In this document: one piece after another, positions 33,319 to 44,300 of the stretch | How the letters are laid out: the number at the start of each line of letters is the position of its first letter | Numbering within the stretch: the first letter of the stretch is position 1 | Program-made: the position numbers and the translations under genes | The notes under the pieces: model-generated | The model's database searches: none | The model's input: only the letters and a program-made list of their open reading frames with translations | Told to the model about the DNA's origin: nothing | From: Lepidodermella squamata | Taxonomy: Eukaryota; Gastrotricha | NCBI GenBank assembly: GCA_047495785.1 | Contig: JBLDXI010000046.1 | Location: forward strand, 1,550,001-1,614,000 | Reading direction: 5' to 3' | Length of the DNA stretch: 64,000 nucleotides

Positions 33319-34819
33319 ATGGACAAACCATCGAAGCGTGTCGGAGTGGCGACGTTACCGCGGAGTGTAGCCAAAGTCGCTGCGAAATGGAATGAATCTA
33401 TCGTTAATAACTACCTGCTAAAATTCACCGAAATGCCGCCTATTACTTCAACAACGAAAGCGTCTCCTTTCACCCGCGTCGCTTTGGTTGACGAGAGCCT
33501 TATACCAAGCTTCGTGATCAATAACTCGTCAATAAGCCAAGGACTCAAGGCTAAGGTTCGCTTTCAGGGCAATAGGAAGCTAGATCTTATCGAAGATGTA
33601 CAATTAGATTAGAGCTAAACATTATTTTGGTAGAACTTTTCTTTTTATCGTATAAATTTGCAGAACATTTCGGCTGAGTTACAGGTAATGAAATGCAGAT
33701 GTAGATACGGTTGGGATTTGCTCCCTACCCTGTAGAATAGCCAAGCTTCAACGGTCTAGCATAGACGGCTGATTTTGAGTTGATATTTTACATAATATTA
33801 GCTTCAACCCCCTTAACATTTGTGCTCATTCATTTATGCAGCCTTTTGATGATGATCACCTCCACGATCACGGCTGGCATTCATATCTTCTCGGATTTGC
33901 AATGCTCTTTTTCCTTTGGTGAGCAATCGTACATTAGTCATGCGACTTTTATTAGCCTTTTTCTGATAGTCTGTCTGTTACTGTTGGGATCCTATGGAAG
34001 TGTATGGACATGATCTTCGTCCGCGAGTCGAAGCGATACGATGACGCTTATGACGACTTGATATTCGGAAGCCGACAATACGGCTATTACGACGACGATG
34101 ACACGTCAGACAATGATTCGCTCGCAGATGTTACGATGCAGCACGTCGTTGCGCAGCCGCCACCTAAACGCAAAAAGTTGGATGCGAAAAAGATCAGGAT
34201 GCCACCACGCAATGACCGGCTGCCATTCACGGATGAACAGAACCCGATCATGGGCTTCACCAATCCTGCGTTCTACGGATCGTCGGATGGCGGAATGGCG
34301 AGCCCATCCACTGTCAAAACATCGAACCCTGTTAAGCCGAAACTGAAAACTGGATCAGAGCCTTACCTTGCATTTCAGCTGCAGCCAGAGTGGTATTCCC
34401 CGCCTACAAAAAAGTCGTCGATGCGGACTTCTGGGGATTCCAAGACCCGCAATGCCCAACATGGGTCGTCCGTTCCGGCCTCCCCTACGCATGAAGTTTC
34501 ATTCAGTGACACTCGGCGCCACAGTGGGTATCAGACTGAACCCTGCCCGACCCCGAAGTCATCTCCCCAGAGCCAGCATCAGCGGCATTGGCGAGTCATG
34601 GCACCCGATGAAGCTGCGTATGAGACAGATATCGATACTGGGGCACGGCATCGATTGCTGAAGGTCGAACCGGCTCAACCGCCGCACTACTCAAGCCTAG
34701 ATGCCATCGTCTTGAGGCAGTATCATCGGCAGCAGCAGTATCGACAGTCAAGAGAAAACGTCACCTTTTCGCCGATCTTTAACAGAAAACGGCACCCATC
34801 AGACTCGTCTGATTACTGA
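33319..34819 (+). CDS. Unrecognised single-pass membrane protein with long basic/acidic tail
   Basis: Three exons: 33319-33597, 33842-33918 and 33970-34819. The introns are 244 bp and 51 bp; both joins keep phase and restore a continuous membrane helix. 401 residues: N-terminal 100 without a signal peptide, then an acidic/His stretch (DPFDDDHLHDHGW), one hydrophobic segment (YLLGFAMLFFLC LSVTVGILW) at about 105-130, and a 270-residue tail. The tail has a Tyr/Asp-rich patch (YGYYDDDDTSDNDS), a basic patch (PPPKRKKLDAKKIR, a possible nuclear-localisation or membrane-proximal cluster), NPAFYG, and Pro/Ser/Gln-rich sequence. I do not recognise a family. An ecdysozoan-restricted signalling or adhesion-type protein is conceivable. 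A poly(A) signal follows 18 bp after the stop. Confidence 0.72.
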
Positions 34820-34836
34820 TAGCTGAAATGAATTGC

Positions 34837-34842
34837 AATAAA
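34837..34842 (+). terminator. Poly(A) signal of the single-pass membrane protein gene
   Basis: AATAAA 18 bp past the TGA. From here to 35303 the sequence is spacer and presumed promoter of the polycystin-like gene, with nothing else visible. Confidence 0.55.
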
Positions 34843-35303
34843 ATACCTGTTCCTACGGAGAGTGTTTTTTTCGCCATCAATTATTGACGACTTGGTAACC
34901 TTAAACATCGACGAGTACCGCTTTGTTCTACATTTTTCTCGAACGTCTATAAGAATAACGGGGCGGAGCTGCTGTAAATCTGTCGTGAACATTTTTTCCT
35001 GGTTAATTATTTACCGATACTGGCAGAGCTACAGCTATTAGGTTTCATTTATAGCAAATAATAATTGAATGCCAAATTTTTCCTGAATTATTTAGTTTCA
35101 TAGAAGGGAGGCCGAAGGTCGCGAGACAACGCCCGTTGAGAAAAATCTGGTGATAAATATTTCATAGCGGCGCGGCTCTAATTGCCAATAATTATAAAAA
35201 GGAGATGCGCTAGCTGGCAGTTGTTTCTTTGCATTGGAAAATATTGCTTCTTGAAATCTACGATTACACCGGTTTAGTGGTCATATAGACTGATGAATGA
35301 AAA

Positions 35304-38300
35304 ATGTGTGAAATACACTTCTTACTGCTATTCGGGGCCATTTTAATGGCAGCCAATATCTCTGAAGTTGGAGCATGTGAGTCCTAATACATGCCCATCA
35401 GAATGGCCTAATTGAGAGTAATTTCAGTCACCTGCAGCCCGGCGTGCGTTAACGGCAGTTGTACAAACACCAATGTATGCACTTGCAATATTGGCTGGAT
35501 GGGCAGCTTTTGCGGCGTCCAAGCGCCAGCAAGTTTGTTCAATTTCTCGTCAAGTTTTCCATCTTGAAAATAACCTATCTCTATCAGTTTGTCAGAACAG
35601 CTACAACTGCGCAAATGGAGGAACTTGTGTGAACGGCTTGTGTTATTGCCCCGCGAACTTGTCTGGCGTGACATGTGTTGACACCGGTAAGGAGACCTAA
35701 CATTTAGGACCATGAGTTAATTGCAATTTTTAAGACACCTTCTTTTGCTCGGTGAGTGGGGTGGATTATCCGTGGTGTTACAATGGTGGAACTTGCACCA
35801 ATAACGGAACTGTAAGTCGATGCAACTGCCCTCCAGGCATAACTGGAAAATATTGCGAAACGGGTAAATTAAAAATCTGAAAAATCTGGTGAACAATCTA
35901 TTACAACAATTTTCAAAGTTCTTTGTGCCACGCCGTGTCAATTTGGAGGGACGTGTTCAGCGCCAAACACTTGCACGTGTGCGCCAGGTTACTGGGGCAC
36001 TGACTGTTCGAGTTTCAATTGCAGCCAACCCTGCATGAATGGCGGGACATGCGTCGCGTCGAACACATGCGCCTGTGACGAGGATTGGAGTGGCGCGAAC
36101 TGTAACACATGTAAGGCGCATTAATTACCCGTCGAATGAATTCCGCATTCCAGCTTTTTTGCTAAGCTACGACTTGCCAGAATATGGAGCTGCTCGGTAA
36201 GATTGTTGGTTGGGGTGGTAGCTTTTCATCATCATCGCAGGCTTCGACGCCAAGTGGGCCACTATACAGCGATGGCAACCTCGCGATAGGAAATTACTGG
36301 ATGGCAGGCCCGACAGATTCACTTCCTTACATTGAATTCAATTTTGGCTCTGAAATGTCTGTGTCTAAAATCATGGTCGCTGGAGGTGACACTGGGGGTT
36401 TCTTGAGGGAGTACTACGTCAGTTTTGCTGTAAAGACTAGTCTGGTTTCACCCAACTCCTGGTTGTACTATCCGGTTCTGGTGAATCAATCTGTTTTCTC
36501 GACGACGTTGAAATTTTTCACAGGAGCTCCAAATTCGAGCTCGACTTTCTATCCTTCCGGTGCAACAACATTTTGTCCAGTAATCCGCACAGATAGGCTG
36601 AGGGTTCATTACAGGAATGGCAGCATGGGCCCTGCGGATTTGCGAGCGAGATTCTTGGTTTACGGCTGCCCGGCGCATTCGGGCTGTGTCCAATGTTCGG
36701 CTGCTAACACCTGTCTCTGCCCTCTTGGCTACAAAAGTAGCACGTCGTCTTCACCTGACCTGAGACCGGCTTGCGGTAAATTTTCCAATTTAGATTGTAG
36801 GTCTAAGTTTTAGTGGAATTTTACAGATGTCTGGAGCATGCCGCCTATCGACTGTGAGGACATCGCGATGCAGCAGCCCCGAAGTCCCAGTGGAGTTTAC
36901 ACCGTTTATCCATTCGGCTACTCAGCTGTTCAAGTCTATTGTGATATGACAACGCTCGGCGGTGGGATGACGGTTATTCAAAGGCGCCTTGGCAACGATG
37001 TCACTTTCTACCAGAATTGGACGTCTTACGCTAACGGTTTCGGCTCATTTACCGGCAGCTTTTGGTTAGGCCTGCAACAAATCGCTTATCTAACGTATCT
37101 GGTCTACAACGCGAATTATTTATATTTCTTCGCTACGACGTATGACGACGACTACGGCTACACGGCGTACAACCGAGCATTTAGGGTCAATACTGGTAAC
37201 AACTACTCAGTTTCTGTTGGGGCGAAATCCGCCGCTGGCAACATGGGCGACTCCTTTACTCCAGCTGGCGCCAAGTTCACTACGATTGATCGAGACAACG
37301 ATGCCAACGCTACTGGCAATTGTGCCCAACTAACAAACGGAGGTTGGTGGTATAGTGGTGTTTGTGTTCCGACGATAAACGGGTCAGTTGAAGTCAAAAT
37401 TAGCAGCATTTTTTCAATATTTACCTTGATGTAGCTTGTATGGCTCGAATATTCCACCAACCCAAGGAGTAAACTGGCGAGCATGGAAGGGCGATTCTGA
37501 GTTTCTGAAAACAACTGCAATGACGATACGAAGAGGGCAGCTAGCATTAGTCACACCAGGTTTGTTTCGAGAGTTATTTTGCCCTCCTCAATCTTTGTTT
37601 TGGCGCAGCTGTTGCCAGCTTTGACTCATGGCCAGCTCACGAATGCTCGGATTTAGTTATTCTCAATCCGAATGCGACAAGTGGATTATACACAATTTAC
37701 CCATCTGGCATTCCTGTACAAACCTATTGCGAAATGGGCGCCTTGGGTGGTGGCTGGACTGTGATCCAGCGCAATTACAACGACGGGGTGACAAGTTTCA
37801 ACCAGAACTGGACCACTTACGGAAACAGATTCGGGTCGCCACTGAAAGCTTTCTACCTTGGAAATTCCAACATTAACAAACTGACTGGAGCGGGTGTCCA
37901 GTTTCAACTGGCCATCGTCATCGAAGACGTCTATGGCGTTCAAAGGACATCGCGATATCAGAGCTTTGCTATTGGCACCTCGTCTTCTAATTATACCCTT
38001 TCAGTCTCTGGTTTCAATTGGTTGAATTTCGTTGAACATGCTGGCGACTCTCTTACACCCCACAACTTGATGCCGTTTCAAACGGGTGACTACTACAAGA
38101 CTGGGTGCGCACCGATTAGAAATGGTGGTTGGTGGTTTCGACCATTAAATGAATCGTCGTGTCTCGAGTCAAACCTCAATGGCCAGGCACTGAACAACTC
38201 GTATGAGCAAGGCATTGTTTGGGCGAGTTGGAAAGGCCGTCAAAACTCGGTTAAATCTGTTACGATGATGGTAAAGTCTTTGACAAAAAAACCAACTTCT

Positions 38301-41300
38301 TGCACCGACATTGGCTTGGCTAATAACACGCTTCCCGACGGTCTTTACTGGATCTTTCCATATGGCCTGAAGCCTTTGCAGGTCTACTGCTTCATTTCTG
38401 CGCTGGCCGGTGTTTCAGCTGGGAACCGTGGCTGGACTGTGATTCAGAGACGAAGCGTTGGCTCTACTTTCAGCTTCAACAAAAATTGGACGAGCTATAA
38501 AACAGGCTTCGCTTCTGCGAATCCTTTGGCAGCTAATTCGGATTATTGGCTAGGCCTCGAAAACATCTACCGAATGACTGACGGGGCGGCATTCAACTTA
38601 TACGTTCAAGTTTCACAGTTATCACCCCCTCACTTATACCTCTACAATGCCGTCTACTTGGACTTCAAAGTGATGGACGAAGCTCGAGGATACGCGCTCT
38701 ACGCAGATAGGTATCAGACGAATTCTGCCGGAGATTCGTTAAGCATGTACCACAATGGGCAACCTTTTTCAACCTACGATTACGGCATAGCTTCAGCCTG
38801 CATAAATTCCTCTGGATTCCAGGGCGGTTGGTGGCTACCATCGAATTGCAGCTACATGTCGCATTTGAATAACGATATAACCTCCAATGTAGCGCCGAAG
38901 TATATGGCTTGGACATCAACTAGCACGGGAAACATCTCATTTGCCGGGTCGATCATGATGATTTTCCAAGATCGTAAGTTTTACCCTTCCTACCGCTAGC
39001 TAAAACTTCCCACTATCTGGTTTAGGAGCTAATCTGCCGAACTTGCCATGTGCAACCAAAACGGCGGTCGGAAGTGGGGGAGCTTGCCGCTACACAGCTA
39101 AGCCAGGATGTAAGTTGGTGTCGGGCGAGGAGGTGCGACTTCCACCTTCCGCAACCAACTTTTACTACCCTCGATCCTCAGCAGCAGATCCGATTTACAC
39201 ACGTAATTGCAACTTGTTTCAATCTATGTAATCTATGTTGAATTGTGTAGCCTTCAATGCTTCAATGGATTGTGGGGCCGTGCAGCAGCAAAAGAGCCTT
39301 TACTATAGATTCATTTCCGGGGTGAATTCATCGATTCAAGTCGGAGATTTTGGACCTGGTACGGTCTGGTGCGATCAGGAAACCATGGGTAAGACGGATT
39401 TGCATCAACTTGCTTGCATCTCATGATGTTCTATCAAAGGTGGTGGTTGGATTGTTGTACAGCGTCGGGTCGACAACACCCAGACGTTCTTGCAAGATTC
39501 AACAGGCTATTTAAGTTCATTTGGATCTTTGTCAGGAAATTACTGGATGGGCCTCGATGCTATTCGCTTGATTACAACAGGAGATAACTTGGAGCTACTG
39601 GTCGAGCTTGTTGGACCTAATGGATACGCTTTTGCGATTTACGATACGTTCTACCTGTCATCCCCAGTCAATAAGCTGGTGGTCGGCGGTTATCGTACGT
39701 GTTCAACAGCGGGGGACTCGCTGTCACCACTGAACAACTTAAAGTTCATCGTTGATGACTGTGGCACTGGTGGTTGGTGGCTTCCCATGCCGTGCAATAC
39801 ATCTGTTTTGTCCTCGAACTTGAACGCTCCTTATTCAAAAGTAGGGTTGACAGGAACCTATTGGAAGACTTACTCGGCTTCAACGGTCAATTTTCTACGG
39901 ACTGAGATGAAAGTCCGCCGCAAAGACTTGCTCAATGGCCGGTACGTAGTCGCGAAGAATTACTTCTGTAATGCGACCGGGAGTACAATTGCTACCATGA
40001 ATAGCGTAATTTCCGCGCAAGACTGCTTGGATCTGTGCACGAGGTATTCAACATTTGAATGCCAAATAGCAATCTATGATCGAACATCCACTTGTATCTT
40101 GAGTTCGAAGTCATGTGCAGTTGGACAGGGAATGGTGAATAATGCGTACGATAGCTATTTCCGTATGGATAGATGTACCCATTTCTCGGCGTGTGGCCCT
40201 CCACCTGGCATGACCGGCACCAGCCTTGAACTCATAAACATGCCGGGAAGTTTGACTGTGTCCTACACTTGTTTACCGGGATACACTAATGCAGCATCCC
40301 CGAATGACGCGACTACGCTTACATGCAACGCGACTTCGAGATACTGGCTTGGAACTTGGATGCGCTGCCAGACACTTTGCGGAATTTACCCTGATTTTAG
40401 CGACGCCCCGGCTACGCGACTACCCATTGTTAACTCAACTGGCAATACCACATCCATTTTTTACGAGTGCAATGCGAATTACGAATTAGTTTCTGGCAGT
40501 TTGACACAAGTTTGCGCGCCTCCTTATGGCGCCTGGGTGGGCAGTCCTCCTGTTTGCGGTTCGACACGATGCAGCCAGCCGCCGGTGGTCTTAGGTACTA
40601 CTAGCAATTTTACTCTAGTTCCGGTCGATCAAAGGAATACTCGCTACTCCGTCTGGCAGTATAAATGCTCAGCTGGATATGTGTTCAACTTAACTAATAC
40701 AAACACTGCTTTTCTCACCTGTGACGTAACCAAGCAATGGGTGGGAAATGTCAGCGTTTGCGTTCCAGACTGCTCACAGATTGGGAATTGCCTGAACGGA
40801 GGCTCATGCGTTGCTACCAATCAATGCACCTGCGCGACAGGATGGTTTGGAACAAATTGCAAGACAGGTATATTCATATAAGTGCCCTAAATTCATCACC
40901 TATCCATCCTTTTCGATAGCTAACTGCTCATCTGTTGGAGGGTGTTCTAATGGTGGTACTTGCGTGGCGCCGAACCAATGCGTGTGTACTTTAGGATGGC
41001 TTGGAAACAACTGCACTATTCGTGAGCATTCTACTCAACTTTTCGGTTTTATAGTGCTTCAATTCTCTGATTTAGCCGATTGCTCCTCGAAGGCCAACTG
41101 TACGGGACACGGAACCTGCTCAGCCCCGGCAACATGCCTTTGCAGCTCTGGTTGGAAAGGCGCGAACTGCTCTGAACGTCAGTAATTAATTCTTAGGACT
41201 CGTGGTATTTTAACCCGTTGGTTTAATAGCTGATTGTTCGATCATCGATGGAGGATGTCAAAACAATGCGACATGTGTTGCTGGACCCAAGTGCATTTGT

Positions 41301-44300
41301 AAGCTAGGTTGGGCTGGGGCTAACTGCACTACGCGTAAGTTCGGCATTCTGGTAAAACTGGTTCATAACGTATCCGTACCTGTCTATTAGCCGACTGCTC
41401 AACGTTATCCAACTGCTCTGGCCATGGATCTTGCGTCGGCCCCTTGAATTGCAGTTGCGCTACGGGCTGGCTCGGCGAAAGCTGTGCAGCAGGTTAGATG
41501 ATACCTTCAAACCTTGACTCCGCATTACACCCTTTACCCATAAAGCGGATTGTTCCAACTTGGGAGGCTGTAAGAACAGCGGCGTTTGCTCGGCTCCAGG
41601 TTTATGCCTTTGTAACGTGGGTTTCTCTGGCAGCGATTGCAGTTCCGCAAACGCCAGTAATGATAACCCAGCGGCAGCCTTAACAGCCCTGTCTAGTTTG
41701 CCGAGCACGACCTTGGTGGTTAAGGCGGAAGCTTTCAGCTCGATTGCACTCGAGAGTTCTACATTCATAGCGAAAATCGAAGATTCAGCGAAAGTTGCTT
41801 CGAACTCGGTAAAAATTCGAAATTGCTATGCATGGTTGACATGTCTATAGGAAACCCGTTTATTAGGAGTCCTTCTTTGCCAGCTTAGGTCCGCTGTTGA
41901 CTCGTTATGCTGAAATATCGGCAACGATACCTGCCGCCGCTATTCCTGGAATAGCAACTAGTTATGCCGAAGCTGCAAGCTCAGTCATGACTGCCGTCGT
42001 TGAGAATACGGTGCTGCCGACAGCCGAGACTCCAGAATTGAACCTAGACGACCGATCTGCAAAGTGTTTGGTCGAAAAATTCGACTCTGAGGTCAAGATT
42101 GTTGAAAAGAGGGTCGAAATGACTACTGAGCGAACGGAAACGATTTACGGGAATTTCAAGCAAATGATTGAAGGAATGGTAACGATGGTGAAAAGCGCAT
42201 TGTCCAGTGGGAAAGACTTTTCGTTCAATGGGAAGTTCTTTTCAGTCCTTGTCTATAGTTTCCCGGTCGGCAGTGTTTCAGGCATGCAACTGAATACTAG
42301 CTTGGCCATCGCTCAGTTTCAAAATGCTGAAAATCCCTTGGAAATGTTTGAAACGATTCCAGCTGGCATGAACCGTGACTCGGTGCTCACAGCTGCAGTT
42401 CAAGCGTACATCACTAACATTTTGGATGTCAGTCAGCCCTTCAACATGCCCACGGTGTCCATTAAAATCTACTATGGCAAGACGTTGCTGATGTTGAATA
42501 AGCGGTATCCCATGAAAATATCAGCCAGACCGTTGGTCAACAAAGTCGCGCAGCTGAGTATGCAAAAGGTTGATGCGCAATGCGACGTGAACAAGATCAA
42601 ATGCGACCCGAGTAGTAACGCGGATTCCATCGGAACTTTGGTCAGTTTCCCTGTTACCCCTCGAGCAGGAGACTTTTTCCTCATCTATCCAGCAATCGCT
42701 TTCAACTACACGAGTTATATCTCCCTCAATTCTACGCCGACTGTGAAATCCTACATTTGGTCAGTTGATGTTGTTGGCGAATCTGTAACCATCAGTTCTC
42801 ACAAGAGATACCGCAGTCTAAAATTCAGTTTCGATCCTAAAACAGAACTACGCATCAGTGTCCCTGGAGACACTTTAGCTGATTTTGCTGCAGCGCAAGG
42901 CTATTCGTCATCAGAAAACGTCTCCTTCTCGATGTTTGTATACAGCAAGAAAAATCTTTCCGCTTTCAACACTATGGATGACCTGCCTCCCGCGATCTGT
43001 GATATGCTGCGATGTTACGGTTACCATCTGCGAGTTGGATTCGCTTCAAAAGATGAATCTGTGAATACGAGGAAAAAGCGATCAGCCGTCTATTCAAATA
43101 ATGGAACATCGGATGACTTTGAGATAGATGCAAGTTCAACTGAGTCTCAAGTTACCTTCAAATCGTCGTATTTCGGAGACTTCGGAGCAGACGTAAAGTT
43201 TTTCATTTTTGAACGATCTCTCCTACGTATCTCTTTTCTCTAGCTGCTTATATCCCCGAATACCATTCAATTCTCAGATGTGTTCGGGAATTTTTCTTCT
43301 CTGATTGCCGACAATGCTTTTGTCCTTGGATTCATGGTGGCCTCAGTAGTTGCCTACCTCGCAGCCGTGGGTGCTATGGTTTACCTAGATAGAGCTGATC
43401 TGAAAGAGTGGGCGTACCTGCCTCTACTCTGCAACAGATGGCATCAGAAGAACACGTACCTCATATCGGTTGACTACCTACAAGTCAAACGCTTCGATCT
43501 TGAGCCGTTAATTTACATCCGATTCTACGGGGACGTTTGCGACACTGATTGGAAACTATTAAAGGATGGTGTTAGAAAGGTTAGTATTTAAGAAATCGAT
43601 TTTGCAAAATATAGGGAAATCATTCTTTAGAATTTTGATGGAAAACACCCGGGAAATTTCATAATGACGACGTTTCTTCCACTCGGCTACGTGAATGCGG
43701 TTGAGGTGAAAGTTTACAGCCGATATCGAGCTGCTGTAACTCAGAAGCCGCTGCAACTACACATCGATAAGATCGTACTCCTAGATGTAGCAAAGGGGAA
43801 CAAATTCATGTTTCCAGTTCGAGAGACCTTGAAAACGGGCGGCAAGAAGTTATGCTACCTAGCCACCGAAGATCAAGCGAAAGGATTTCGATACCTGGTT
43901 AGTGGTCATTCTAGAACTGGTATCACAGACCAACACCCGTGGCTCTCAATTATCAAGCGACCAATGCCAAGCAATTGGACCCGATGCGAGCGATTGTCTT
44001 GCGTTGTTGCTGCAGTTTTCATGGGCATGTTGGTTAATGCCATGTTTTATGGGAAGGAGTCGACTGCTCCTCGTGTTGGCATTAAAATCGGTAACTTGTT
44101 CAGGCTGTCATGGTTCACGGTATATACTAGCTTCATCGGCTGCCTCGTCGTTATTCCGCCAACAGCAGTTATCGGCTTCATATTCAAGAGAGTTAAGCGG
44201 AAGTCTGCGGAGAAATCAAATTGGCTAACTGTATTCAACGCTCAAGTCAAGGAGGTCGATGAGTACGACGAGAAGGATCCAGGAAAAAAGAAAAAGAAAC

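Noticed and set aside
33780-34013. Separate 77-residue hydrophobic protein
   Set aside because: It reads through introns in the wrong frame; splicing at 33841/33842 and 33918/33970 gives a better continuous protein.
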